Origin: Serinicoccus marinus DSM 15273
GTDB lineage: Bacteria > Actinomycetota > Actinomycetes > Actinomycetales > Dermatophilaceae
Assembly (NCBI RefSeq): GCF_008386315.1
Contig: NZ_CP043808.1
Location: 1,674,001-1,738,000 of the forward strand
Direction: 5' to 3'
Length of the DNA stretch: 64,000 nt
The stretch's first letter is position 1. The number at the start of each line of letters is the position of its first letter. The notes under the pieces are model-generated. The model did no database searches and had not been told where the DNA came from. It saw only the letters and a program-made list of their open reading frames with translations. This document shows positions 55,293-63,814 of this stretch, in pieces. Made by a program: the position numbers and the translations under genes.

Positions 55293-55741
55293 GCCCCGTG
55301 CCCGCGACAACGGCACGATCGGCACTCGCCCTCGGGGCTCTCGTCGCGCTGTGCGGCTGCACCGGAGGTCAGGACCCACCTGCACCGGTAGGGGACGCCG
55401 CGGCCGCCTCGACGGCAGGCATGTCGGCCCTCGAGCAGCGGCACCCGGACGTGATCGAGGCCGAGCTCGTCCCTGCCGACGACGGCACCTACGACGTCGA
55501 GGTGACGATCTCCTCGCCCTACGACACGCCGCAGCGGTATGCCGACGGCTGGCGGGTCGTGGCGCCGGACGGCACGGTGCTCGGGGAGCACCAGCTGGCG
55601 CACGACCACGCCGGTGAGCAGCCCTTCACCCGGACCCAGCGCGGCCTGACCATCCCGGACGAGGTTGGCGAGGTGACGGTCGAGGGCCGGGACCAGCAGT
55701 TCGGCTACGGCGGCGGCACGGTCACCACCGACGTGCCCTGA
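55289..55741 (+). CDS. Small lipoprotein, hypothetical
   Basis: A 150-residue protein with a lipoprotein signal (SALALGALVALCGC) and an extracytoplasmic domain of about 110 residues with regular beta-strand pattern (YDVEVTISSPYDTPQRYADGWRVVAPDGTVLGEHQLAHDHAGEQPFTRTQRGLTIPDEVGEVTVEGRD split over strands). It resembles small secreted domains of unknown function. GTGA overlap with the GntR gene places it third in that operon. Confidence 0.75.
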   Translation: MSPVPATTARSALALGALVALCGCTGGQDPPAPVGDAAAASTAGMSALEQRHPDVIEAELVPADDGTYDVEVTISSPYDTPQRYADGWRVVAPDGTVLGEHQLAHDHAGEQPFTRTQRGLTIPDEVGEVTVEGRDQQFGYGGGTVTTDVP

Positions 55742-55847
55742 GCGCTCAACCTGCCGAGTGGCCCGGTGGCGCGCCCGGCGACGCGCTGACCGTGCACCGA
55801 AGTGGGCCACCCGGAGACGGATCCGAGCCCGTCCCAGAGCCATCCGC

Positions 55848-56459
55848 TCATGTCGTCTCCTCCGGCTCGTCGACGTCGCGGCCGCCGGCCAGGTCGCCGC
55901 ACTCGACGAGAGCCGGCCGGGCGCGACGCAGATACGTCCGGGCTCCTGCGTCGCCGCGCGCTCCCCCGAGCACCTGCTCCCAGTGCTCCTGACCGAGCGC
56001 GACCGGGTGCCCCGGCGTGCCCTGGTATGCCGCCCGCGCCAGGGTGGAGGGTCGGGTGCCGCCCTGCGCCAGCAGCCGGGCGACGACCTCGGCGCCGACG
56101 TCGGGCAGGTCCACGAGGTGCACCACCGCGACGAGCGGCACGGTGCGACCCCGCGCGACGAGGGACATGAGCCCGGCGCGCAGCGACTCCCCCATCCCCT
56201 GCTCCCAGGTGCCGCAGAAGGTGGTCGCGACCTGCGGCATACCGGAGGCGTGGCCGAGCACGCGCTCGACCCGACCCGCCTCGGCCCCGGTGACGACGAG
56301 CACGTCCCCGCAGCCCCCGTCGAGCAGGACCCGCGCGGAGCGGACCACCCACGCCTCGGTGTCACCCTCGGTCCTCGCCAGGGCCTTGGGCCCGCCGTAG
56401 CGGCGTCCGGCCCCGGCGGCGAGAAGCAGACCGGTGACGCGGGCGGCGGGTGCGGGCAT
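55848..56459 (-). CDS. mocA: MocA-like nucleotidyltransferase (Mo cofactor)
   Basis: A 203-residue NTP transferase of the MobA/MocA family: TGLLLAAGAGRRYGGPKALA (nucleotide-binding loop with the lysine), VVTGAEAGRVERVL, GTWEQGMGESLRAGL and VVHLVDLPDVGAEVV (metal-binding aspartate). Proteins of this type make the CMP form of molybdopterin used by CO-dehydrogenase-type enzymes. The position near coxD supports that over GMP transfer. It lies on the minus strand, 107 bp past the lipoprotein stop. Confidence 0.85.
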   Translation of the reverse strand: MPAPAARVTGLLLAAGAGRRYGGPKALARTEGDTEAWVVRSARVLLDGGCGDVLVVTGAEAGRVERVLGHASGMPQVATTFCGTWEQGMGESLRAGLMSLVARGRTVPLVAVVHLVDLPDVGAEVVARLLAQGGTRPSTLARAAYQGTPGHPVALGQEHWEQVLGGARGDAGARTYLRRARPALVECGDLAGGRDVDEPEETT

Positions 56460-56495
56460 GCACGACAGTGTGCCGTGCCGACCGCGGTGAGGTGC

Positions 56496-57851
56496 TCAGC
56501 CCTGGGTGATCGGCAGGCCTGCGTCCTGCGCGTCGCCGAAGCCCGCGTCCACGTGCACCGGCGAGCCGCCCGCGCGCTGGATGAGGCTGGCGGCCACCCC
56601 GGCGCGGTAGCCCGAGCCGCAGTGGACCCAGACCGTGCCGGCCGGCACCTCGTCCATCCGGGTGAGCAGCTCGTGCAGCGGCACGTTGACCGCACCCTCG
56701 AGGTGCGCGGCGGCGAACTCGTCCTCGCGACGCACGTCGAGCACGGCCTCGTCGTCGGCCCGGTCGCGGAGCAGCTGCTCCCAGCCGACGCGGGGATAGG
56801 ACGCCGTCGCGGCGTCCGGGGCGAGCTGCGCGGGGTCGGTGCCGAGCGCGGCGTCCGGGGAGTCGATGCCGATGCGGGACAGGTCGCGGATGGCGGCCTC
56901 GACCTGCTCCCGGCTACCGGCCAGCGTGATGCGGTCGTTCCACGGCAGCACCCAGCCCAGGAAGGTGGTGAAGCTGGCCCCGTCGCCGTACTCGAAGCTC
57001 ACCGCGCCCGAGAGGTGCCCGTCGGCGAAGGCGACGCGCTCGCGCAGGTCGACGACCCACTCCCCCTGCTCCAGGCGCCTGGTCAGCTCCTCGGCGTCCA
57101 GCGGCTCGGGGACGGCCAGGTCGACCGGCTGCGGGCCCTTGAGGTTGGCCGGACCCATGTGCGCGTAGTAGGTCGGGTAAGCCGTGAGGTTGGCGATGAG
57201 CTGCTCGACGAAGTGGGCCTCGTCCTGGTCGGTGAGGGCGTGGTTGTGCTCCCGCTGCTCGGCGATCGTCGAGCTCTCGGCGCCCGTCGCCGGCCCGCTG
57301 GAGCAGAACGACCCGAAGCCGTGGGTGGGGTAGAGCGCGGCGTCGTCCTGGGACTCGCCCACGAGCCGCCGCACGGAGGCATACTGCGCGTGCGTGAGCT
57401 CGGTCGTCTTGGCCGCCGCGACGAGGTCGGTGCGCCCGACCGAGCCGAAGAGCAGGCTGCCACCGGAGAAGACCGCCTGCTCGCCCTCGTGCGTGACGAC
57501 GTAGGACAGGTGGGTCTCGGTGTGACCGGGCGTGGCGACCGCCTGCACCTGCAGCCCGCCGACGTCCACGCTCTCGCCGTCGCTGATCGGGGTGCGGTCG
57601 AACTGCACCGGGTCGGCAGCGTTGACGAGGTATGCCGCTCCGGTCGCCCGGGCGAGCTCGAGCCCACCGGTGACGTAGTCGTTGTGGATGTGCGTCTCCG
57701 CGACGTGGGTGATCCGCACCCCTGCCTGCGCTGCGGCGGCGGTGACGCGGTCGATGTCGCGCTGCGGGTCCACGACCAGGGCCACCTCGCCGTCGTGCAC
57801 GAGGTAGGACCGGTCGCCCAGGGCTGAGGTGTCGATGACGGTGACGTCCAT
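56496..57851 (-). CDS. MBL-fold hydrolase/dioxygenase with two rhodanese domains
   Basis: A 451-residue three-domain protein. The N-terminal metallo-beta-lactamase domain has ETHIHNDYVTGGLELAR and TPGHTETHLSYVV, the pattern of persulfide dioxygenases (ETHE1 type). A middle rhodanese (VVDLRERVAFADGHLSGAV) lacks the catalytic cysteine, while the last rhodanese keeps it (VWVHCGSGYRAGVAASLI). This is the CstB/BlhI-like layout that oxidises sulfane sulfur. It is divergent to a rhodanese and a TauE gene, so the group likely handles sulfide or persulfide. GGAGAG precedes the ATG. Confidence 0.88.
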   Translation of the reverse strand: MDVTVIDTSALGDRSYLVHDGEVALVVDPQRDIDRVTAAAAQAGVRITHVAETHIHNDYVTGGLELARATGAAYLVNAADPVQFDRTPISDGESVDVGGLQVQAVATPGHTETHLSYVVTHEGEQAVFSGGSLLFGSVGRTDLVAAAKTTELTHAQYASVRRLVGESQDDAALYPTHGFGSFCSSGPATGAESSTIAEQREHNHALTDQDEAHFVEQLIANLTAYPTYYAHMGPANLKGPQPVDLAVPEPLDAEELTRRLEQGEWVVDLRERVAFADGHLSGAVSFEYGDGASFTTFLGWVLPWNDRITLAGSREQVEAAIRDLSRIGIDSPDAALGTDPAQLAPDAATASYPRVGWEQLLRDRADDEAVLDVRREDEFAAAHLEGAVNVPLHELLTRMDEVPAGTVWVHCGSGYRAGVAASLIQRAGGSPVHVDAGFGDAQDAGLPITQG

Positions 57852-57883
57852 GAGGGGTGCTCTCTCTCCTTCGGTTTGGCGGC

Positions 57884-57901
57884 GTACCTAAATGTACGTA
57901 C
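57884..57901. promoter_or_regulatory. GTACNTA direct repeats in the divergent sulfur-gene promoter
   Basis: GTACCTA (57884-57890) and GTACGTA (57894-57900) are 10 bp apart, one helical turn; the second lies in the palindrome GTACGTAC (57894-57901). This is in the AT-richer part of the 112-bp gap between divergent sulfur genes. It is a candidate operator for a persulfide-sensing regulator, none of which is in the window. Confidence 0.4.
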
Positions 57902-57963
57902 TATTGCTGCCCGGTGCAACAGCACCACCCCTGCACATCTTCCCCACCACTCGAGGAGCGAAC

Positions 57964-58548
57964 GTGAGCAACACCCCCGCCAGCACGAGCACGACCGTCG
58001 ACGCCCAGTGGCTCGCCGAGCGCCGCGCCGCCGGAGCCGACCTGCTCGTCCTGGACGTCCGCACCCCCGCCGAGTTCGAGTCGGCCCACATCGAGGGCTC
58101 CTACAACGTGCCGCTGGACACGCTCAAGGAGCACCGCGCCGACATCGCCCGCCACCTGGACACCGACGTCGTGCTCGTCTGCCGGTCCGGCGCGCGGGCC
58201 GAGCAGGCCGACGTCACCCTCAGCGCCGCCGGCAGCGACAACCTCCACGTCCTGCGCGGCGGGATGGGCGCCTGGGAGAGCTCGGGCCAGCGGGTCGTCC
58301 GCGGCGCCCAGCGCTGGGAGCTGGAGCGCCAGGTCCGGCTCGTCGCCGGCGGCATCGTCCTCTCCAGCATCCTCACCAGCACCGTCGTGCCGGGCGCCAA
58401 GTGGCTCGCCGGCGGCATCGGCGCCGGCCTCACCTTCGCCGCGCTGAGCAACACCTGCGCGATGGGGATGCTGCTCTCCAAGCTGCCCTACAACCAGGTC
58501 AAGGGGACCGACCCGGCCCAGCTCGTCGCCCAGCTGACCGGACGCTGA
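57964..58548 (+). CDS. Rhodanese with DUF2892 membrane anchor
   Basis: A 194-residue protein. Residues about 12-110 form a rhodanese with active cysteine in VVLVCRSGARAEQADVTL; LLVLDVRTPAEFESAHIEGSYNVPLD is the CDC25-like first half. After residue 120 there are two membrane helices of the DUF2892 type (LVAGGIVLSSILTSTVVPGAKWLAGGIGAGLTFAALSNTCAMG), with a conserved Cys. It would transfer sulfane sulfur at the membrane. GAGGAG lies 6 nt before the GTG. First of a two-gene unit with the TauE gene, 2 nt apart. Confidence 0.9.
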   Translation: MSNTPASTSTTVDAQWLAERRAAGADLLVLDVRTPAEFESAHIEGSYNVPLDTLKEHRADIARHLDTDVVLVCRSGARAEQADVTLSAAGSDNLHVLRGGMGAWESSGQRVVRGAQRWELERQVRLVAGGIVLSSILTSTVVPGAKWLAGGIGAGLTFAALSNTCAMGMLLSKLPYNQVKGTDPAQLVAQLTGR

Positions 58549-58550
58549 CC

Positions 58551-59315
58551 GTGCTCGTCCTCGTCCTCCTCCTCGCCGCGCTCGTCGGGGTCACCCTCGG
58601 CCTGCTCGGCGGCGGCGGCTCGATCCTCATGGTGCCGCTGCTCGTGTACGTCGCCGGGATGAACACGAAGGAGGCGATCGCCACCTCGCTGCTCGTCGTC
58701 GGCGTGACCAGCGCCGTGGGTGCGGTCTCGCACGCCCGCGCGGGGCGGGTCCAGTGGCCGACCGGGCTCGTCTTCGGCGTGGCGGGGATGGCGGGGGCGT
58801 ATGCCGGTGGCCGGCTCGCCGCCTACGTGCCGGGCCACTGGCTGCTCGTCGGCTTCGCGGCCATGATGCTCGCCACGGCCTTCGCCATGCTGCGCGGACG
58901 CCGCGAGGTGGACCCGCGCAAGGTGCACGACCACCTCCCCGTCCCCCAGGTCGTCCTGGAGGGTCTGGTCGTCGGGCTGGTCACCGGCCTGGTCGGCGCG
59001 GGCGGCGGCTTCCTCGTGGTGCCGGCGCTGGCACTCCTGGGCGGCCTGCCGATGCCGGTGGCCGTGGGGACCTCGCTCGTCGTCATCGCGATGAAGTCCG
59101 CGGCCGGCCTGGGCGGGTACCTCGCCTCGGTCCACATCGACTGGACCACGGCCGGTCTGGTGACGGCCGCGGCCGTGGTCGGCGCCCTGCTCGGCGGCCC
59201 GCTCGCCGGCCGCATCAGGCCCGACCGGCTGCGCACGATGTTCGGGTGGTTCGTCCTGGTCATGGCCGCGTTCATCATCGTCCAGGAGGTCGTCGTCCCG
59301 GCCCTGGCACGGTGA
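58551..59315 (+). CDS. TauE/SafE-type sulfite exporter family protein
   Basis: A 254-residue membrane protein with about eight helices and the duplicated TauE motif: GLLGGGGSILMVPLLVYVAGMNTKEAIATSLLVVG and GLVGAGGGFLVVPALALLGGLPMPVAVGTSLVVIA. Members export sulfite, taurine-derived sulfonates or related anions. Start GTG is 2 nt after the rhodanese stop. It would remove the sulfite made by the divergent MBL-rhodanese protein. Confidence 0.9.
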   Translation: MLVLVLLLAALVGVTLGLLGGGGSILMVPLLVYVAGMNTKEAIATSLLVVGVTSAVGAVSHARAGRVQWPTGLVFGVAGMAGAYAGGRLAAYVPGHWLLVGFAAMMLATAFAMLRGRREVDPRKVHDHLPVPQVVLEGLVVGLVTGLVGAGGGFLVVPALALLGGLPMPVAVGTSLVVIAMKSAAGLGGYLASVHIDWTTAGLVTAAAVVGALLGGPLAGRIRPDRLRTMFGWFVLVMAAFIIVQEVVVPALAR

Positions 59316-59353
59316 CCTCTCCTCTGGAACCTCCCGTGGCTACCCTGGATGGA

Positions 59354-60091
59354 GTGAGACTCGACCGCACCAGCGCCGAGCCCCTCTGGGCCCAGCTGCA
59401 CGCCGACCTCCTGCGGCGGCTGGAGGCCGGCGAGTTCACCCACGGGTTCCCCGCCGAGGCCGAGCTGCGCGAGGAGTATGCCGTCTCCCGGCATACCGTC
59501 CGCGAGGCACTGCGCCGGATCCGTGCCGCCGGCCTGGTCCGCTCCGGGCGCGGACGGCGCAGCGAGGTGCTGGCGACCACGATCGAGCAGCCGCTGGGCA
59601 CCCTCTACTCGATGTTCGCGGAGGTCGAGTCGCGCGGGATGACGCAGCGCAGCCAGGTGCTCTCCGCCGGTCTCACACGCGAGGGACGGGCCGCGGACGC
59701 GCTGGGGCTGGCGCCGGAGAGCGAGCTCTTCGGGCTGGAGCGGCTGCGCCTCGCCGACGACGTGCCGCTGGCGCACGACTGCGTCTGGATGCCGGCGGCG
59801 CTCGCGGGGGTGCTCGTCGGCACCGACTTCACCCGGACCGCGCTCTACGGCGAGCTGGAGCGACACGGCATCCCCCGCCCCGACGGCGGCCACGAGCGGA
59901 TCGCCGCCGCCGTGCTCGACGAGGATTTCGCGGCGCTGCTCGACGTGCCGCCGCCGGCCGCCGGGCTGGTCATCGAGCGCACCGGGACCCTGCAGGGGTC
60001 ACCCGTCGAGTGCAGACGGACCACGGTGCGGGCGGACCGCTACGCCCTGACCCTTTCCTTCGACGCCGACGGCTTCACCGTCGGACGCTAG
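59354..60091 (+). CDS. GntR/UTRA family transcriptional regulator
   Basis: A 245-residue GntR regulator of the HutC subfamily: HTH (PLWAQLHADLLRRLEAGEFTHG, AELREEYAVSRHTVREALRRIRAAG) and a UTRA effector domain (TLYSMFAEVESRGMTQRSQVLSAG, ERLRLADDVPLAHDCVWMPAAL, LVIERTGTLQGSPVECRRTTVRADRYALTLSF, split between strands). Ligand unknown; sulfur or sugar compounds are plausible by context. TACCCT 7 nt before the GTG supports that start. Confidence 0.9.
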   Translation: MRLDRTSAEPLWAQLHADLLRRLEAGEFTHGFPAEAELREEYAVSRHTVREALRRIRAAGLVRSGRGRRSEVLATTIEQPLGTLYSMFAEVESRGMTQRSQVLSAGLTREGRAADALGLAPESELFGLERLRLADDVPLAHDCVWMPAALAGVLVGTDFTRTALYGELERHGIPRPDGGHERIAAAVLDEDFAALLDVPPPAAGLVIERTGTLQGSPVECRRTTVRADRYALTLSFDADGFTVGR

Positions 60092-60106
60092 AGGCAGGAT
60101 GTCCCC

Positions 60107-60475
60107 ATGAGCATCGTGGTGGACATCGACGAACTCGCGGACGCGCTCCGGCGGCACCCCACGGCATACCTCCTGCTGTCCGGGGAGGAGCGCCCGCACG
60201 TGGGTGAGGTGCTGGTGAGCATGCGCGAGGACGTCCTCGTCGTCGAGCGGCCCGGACGCACCGCGTCGCGCACCGTCCCCGACCGTCCGCACGTCACGCT
60301 GCTGCTGCCGCCGGCCGAGGCGGGCGGCTACTCGCTGATCGTCGACGGCGAGGCGGCGCTGGTGGGCGAGGAGCTGCGGATCGAGCCGAGCCACGCGGTC
60401 CTGCACCGTCGCCCCCGGGAGGGCTCGCCGCCGTCCGCGACCGGCTGCGGCAACGACTGCCAGCCGCTGCCGTGA
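60107..60475 (+). CDS. PPOX/flavin-reductase-like split-barrel protein
   Basis: A 122-residue protein resembling the pyridoxamine-phosphate-oxidase-like split barrel (AYLLLSGEERPHVGEVLVSMREDVLVVERPGRTASRTV..., VTLLLPPAEAGGYSLIVDGEAALV). It is short and contains two cysteines in the tail (GCGNDCQPLP). Cofactor, perhaps F420 or FMN, and function are not known. GTGA overlap joins it to the pentapeptide-repeat gene. Confidence 0.72.
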   Translation: MSIVVDIDELADALRRHPTAYLLLSGEERPHVGEVLVSMREDVLVVERPGRTASRTVPDRPHVTLLLPPAEAGGYSLIVDGEAALVGEELRIEPSHAVLHRRPREGSPPSATGCGNDCQPLP

Positions 60476-61071
60476 GCAGCGAGGAGGTCGTCGGCGGCAC
60501 CGTGCTCGACGAGGACTGGTATGCCGCCGAGCTCGCCGAGGCGTCCTGGCGCGACTGCGTCTTCCGGGAGGTCGACCTCACCGAGGCGGTGATGACCGGG
60601 TGCCGCTTCACCGACTGCACCTTCGACCGGTGCCGGTTCAACGCCTCGGTGCACCGCGGCAGCGCCTTCGTCGCCTGCACCTTCACCGACACCTCGTTCT
60701 TCGACGCCACGCTCGAGGGCTGCCGGCTGGACGGGTCCAGCTTCGGCGGCTGCGACCTGCGGCCGCTGACCGTCTCCGGCGGCTCGTGGTGGGGCGTTTC
60801 GCTGCGGGGCGCCGACCTGCGCGACCAGGACCTGAGCGGGCTGCGGCTCACCGAGGCCGACCTGACCGAGGCCGACCTGCGCAAGACCACCGTGCGCGGG
60901 AGCGACCTATCGGGCGCGCTGCTGCGCGCGGCCCGGCTCGACGGGGCAGACCTCCGGGAGGCGAGCCTCGTCGGTGCCGACCTCACCGACGCCGCCGTGC
61001 GCGGCGCGAGGCTCGACCTGGCCGGGGCGCTGGCGCTCGCCGAGTCGCTCGGCGCGGTCGTCGACGCCTGA
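60472..61071 (+). CDS. Pentapeptide-repeat protein
   Basis: A 199-residue protein built of A(D/N)LXX repeats. Typical units are CVFREVDLTEAVMTGCRFTDCTFDRCRF and ADLRDQDLSGLRLTEADLTEADLRK, which fold as a right-handed quadrilateral beta-helix. Members include Qnr/MfpA gyrase protectors, which mimic DNA, but most have no assigned role. No signal peptide. The start overlaps the PPOX-like stop. Confidence 0.85.
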   Translation: MSSEEVVGGTVLDEDWYAAELAEASWRDCVFREVDLTEAVMTGCRFTDCTFDRCRFNASVHRGSAFVACTFTDTSFFDATLEGCRLDGSSFGGCDLRPLTVSGGSWWGVSLRGADLRDQDLSGLRLTEADLTEADLRKTTVRGSDLSGALLRAARLDGADLREASLVGADLTDAAVRGARLDLAGALALAESLGAVVDA

Positions 61072-61131
61072 CCCGCCCGGGCGTCGCGACCCGGTGCGGC
61101 ACCGGCGCGTCGCCGGTAGGGTCGTGCGGTT

Positions 61132-61964
61132 GTGACCCCCTCGGCTGCTGCTCCGGTCGCGCCTGCCCCGGCGCGCGCCTACCTGCGGCTGCTCGTGGCG
61201 GGTTTCCGGCAGCAGAGCGCCTACCTCGCCGCGGCCGTCGGCGGGCTCGTCGCCAACGCCACCTTCGGCTTTCTCAAGGCGGCCATCCTGCTCGCGACCC
61301 TCGCCGCCGCGGGCGGCACCCTCGGTGGCTACGACACCGGCACGATGCTGGCCTACGTCTGGCTCAGCCAGGCGATGCTGGGCCTCGTCAACGTCTACGG
61401 TCGCGACGTCCTGGCCGAGCGCATCCGGTCGGGCGACATCGCGGTGGACTTCCTGCGCCCGCTCGACCTGCAGCTCGCCGGCCTGGCCACCTTTCTCGGG
61501 AGCCGGCTCTTCACGCTGCTCCCGCGCGGCCTGCCCACCCTGACCGTCGGCCTGCTCACGACGGGCATGGCGCTGCCCCGGGGGGTCTGGCCCTACCTCC
61601 TCGGGACGCTCAGCGTGCTCCTGGCGATGACGCTGTCCTACCTGTGCGTCTACGCCCTGTCCATGAGCGCGCTGTGGCTGGTCGAGATCCGCGGCCTGCA
61701 GGTGGCCTACATGGTCGTGGCCAGCTTCTGCTGCGGGCTCTACATCCCGGTGGGCCTCTTCCCCGGCTGGCTCGAGACGCTCGCCCGGATCACCCCCTTC
61801 CCATCGACGCTCATGACGCCGGTCGAGATCCTGTCCGGGTATGCCGCCGGCACGGACGCGCTGCGCCTAGTCGCCGTCCAGGTCCTGTGGATCAGCGTGG
61901 TCGCCGCGGGCGGGCACCTCCTCACCCGCGCCGGGCGCCGCCACCTGGAGGTGCAGGTGGCTGA
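61132..61964 (+). CDS. ABC-2 type permease 1 (likely frameshift at the 3' end)
   Basis: A membrane subunit of an ABC-2 exporter (about 270 residues, six helices): LRLLVAGFRQQSAYLAAAVGGLVANATFGFLK at the N-terminus and LSYLCVYALSMSALWLVEIRGLQVAYMVVASFCCGLYIPVGLFPGWLETLARITPFPSTLMTPVEILSG near the end, split over helices. One extra G near 61957 gives the family-like ending LEVQGG. Without it the frame runs straight into the second permease. GTG start with TAGGGT 9 nt upstream. Confidence 0.82.
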
Positions 61965-62777
61965 CACGGCAGCACTCGTCGCCGACCTGCGGCATACCGG
62001 GCGGTCCTGGCCTCCCGCGTCCGCGCGCAACGCTCCTACGCGACGTCCTTCCGGCTGGACCTGCTCGGCGCCGGTCTCATCACCCTCGTCGAGTTCGGTG
62101 AGGTGTGGGTGCTCTTCGGTCAGGTCGACGCGATCGGTGGGTTGACGCTCGCCTCGGTGATGCTGGTCTTCGGGCTGGCCGAGATGACGTTCAGCCTCGC
62201 GGACCTGCTCGTCGGGCACTGCGACCGGATGCCGACCTACGTGCGCGCCGGGACGGTGGACGTCTTCTACCTCCGTCCGCAGCCGGTGCTGGCCCAGCTG
62301 ATGACCAGCGATCTCGACCTGCGCCGGATCGCGCGGGTGCTCGGGGGAGGCGTCATCCTCGTCGTCGGTCTCGCGGTGAGCGGGGTGACCTGGACCCCGG
62401 AGAAGGTCACCCTGCTCGTGCTGACGATCCCGGCGGCGACCGCGATCTACGCCGCGATCTTCATCGCCGCGGCGGGCCTCCAGTTCTTCCTCGTCAACGG
62501 GGCCGAGACCACCAACGCCTTCGTCTACGGCGGGAGGTATGCCGCGAGCCAGCCCGCGTCGGTGTGGCCGCGGTCGCTGGTGCTGGTCTTCGGCCTGATC
62601 TTCCCAGTCGTCTTCACCGGCTACCTGCCCGCCCTGGCGCTGCTGGACCTACCGGTGCCCTTCGGTCTGCCCGGCTGGATCGCCTGGCTCGCGCCGGTCG
62701 TGGCCGGCTGGACCTGGCTGCTGGCCCTCGGGTGCTGGCGGCTGGGGATGCGGCACTACCAGGGGGCGGGCGGATGA
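61957..62777 (+). CDS. ABC-2 type permease 2 (frameshifted near its start)
   Basis: A second membrane subunit, about 270 residues. GTG at 61957 overlaps the end of permease 1, encoding VADTAALVADLR. One base is missing near 61992; with it the protein continues as AYRAVLASRVRAQRSYATSFRLDLLGAGLITLVEFGEVWVLF. Then LADLLVGHCDRMPTYVRAGTVDVFYLRPQPVLAQLM and the helices up to WRLGMRHYQGAGG. The stop overlaps the ATPase start as ATGA. Confidence 0.8.
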
Positions 62778-63772
62778 ATCCGACCGGTACCGGCGGTCGT
62801 CCGGCGGGTGAGGGCGCCGTCGTGCAGGTCAGCGGTCTGACCCGCGACTTCGTGGTCCGCTCCCGCGGTCACCGGATCCGTGGCCGGCGGGTCCGCGCGG
62901 TGGACGACCTGAGCTTCACGATCCGGCCCGGTGAGGCCGTGGGCTACATCGGGGCCAACGGCGCGGGCAAGTCGACCACCATCAAGATGCTCGCGGGCAT
63001 CCTGGTGCCGACCGAGGGCGAGGTGCGCACCTGCGGGCTGGACCCGGTGCGGCAGCGGCGCGCGCTGGCCCGGCAGATCGGGGTCGTCTTCGGGCAGCGC
63101 TCCCAGCTGTGGTGGGACCTGCCGGTCGCCGAGTCCTTCCGCATCCTCGCGGCCATCCACCACCTCGACGCCACGACCGAGCGGGTGCGCACCGGCGAGC
63201 TGGTCGAGCGCCTCGAGATGGGGGGCTACCTCGACACCCCGGTCCGGCAGCTCTCGCTCGGGCAGCGCATGCGCGCCGAGGTCGCCGCGGCGCTGCTGCA
63301 CTCCCCTCGGCTCGTCGTCCTCGACGAGCCGACGATCGGGCTCGACGTGCTCTCCAAGCAGCGGCTGCGCGAGTTCCTCATCGAGGAGCGCCGCGAGCAC
63401 GGCACGACGCTGCTGCTCACCACGCACGACATGGGCGACGTCGAGCGCCTGTGCCCGCGGGTCCTGGTCATCGACGACGGCCGGCTCGCCTACGACGGCA
63501 CGCTCTCCGGGCTGTCGCGCACCGTCGGCGCCCGCCGGGTGCTCGTCGTGGACCTGGCGCGGCCTGCCGAGCCGCTCACGGGCATACCGTTGACCGAGCA
63601 CCTGTCCAGCGAGGGGCACGGGCTGCAGCAGCGCCTCGCCTTCGACCCCGAGCGGACCACGGCTGCGGCCGTCCTCGCGGCGGTCTCGCAGCGTGGCGAG
63701 GTGCGCGACCTGGCGATCGAGGAGCCCGAGATCGAGGACGTCGTGCGCCGCATCTACGCCTCCCGGCGCTGA
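62774..63772 (+). CDS. ABC transporter ATP-binding protein
   Basis: A 332-residue ATPase of the ABC-2 exporter type, of the same family as those pairing with two DUF990/ABC-2 permeases. Walker A is GYIGANGAGKSTTIKMLAG, signature QLSLGQRMRAEVAAALL, Walker B LVVLDEPTIGLD, H-loop LLTTHDMGDVERLC. The C-terminal accessory region (about residues 245-332) is present. Gene order permease-permease-ATPase with overlaps gives a complete transporter; the substrate is unknown. Confidence 0.9.
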   Translation: MNPTGTGGRPAGEGAVVQVSGLTRDFVVRSRGHRIRGRRVRAVDDLSFTIRPGEAVGYIGANGAGKSTTIKMLAGILVPTEGEVRTCGLDPVRQRRALARQIGVVFGQRSQLWWDLPVAESFRILAAIHHLDATTERVRTGELVERLEMGGYLDTPVRQLSLGQRMRAEVAAALLHSPRLVVLDEPTIGLDVLSKQRLREFLIEERREHGTTLLLTTHDMGDVERLCPRVLVIDDGRLAYDGTLSGLSRTVGARRVLVVDLARPAEPLTGIPLTEHLSSEGHGLQQRLAFDPERTTAAAVLAAVSQRGEVRDLAIEEPEIEDVVRRIYASRR

Positions 63773-63795
63773 GCGAGATCGCCCCTCCGCCGCCC

Positions 63796-63814
63796 GCAGG
63801 GGTCCGACCCCTGC
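63796..63814. terminator. Hairpin after the ABC transporter operon
   Basis: GCAGGGGT-CCG-ACCCCTGC, a perfect 8-bp stem with a 3-nt loop, 24 nt past the ATPase stop. No T-run follows. It probably ends the exporter transcript. Confidence 0.55.
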
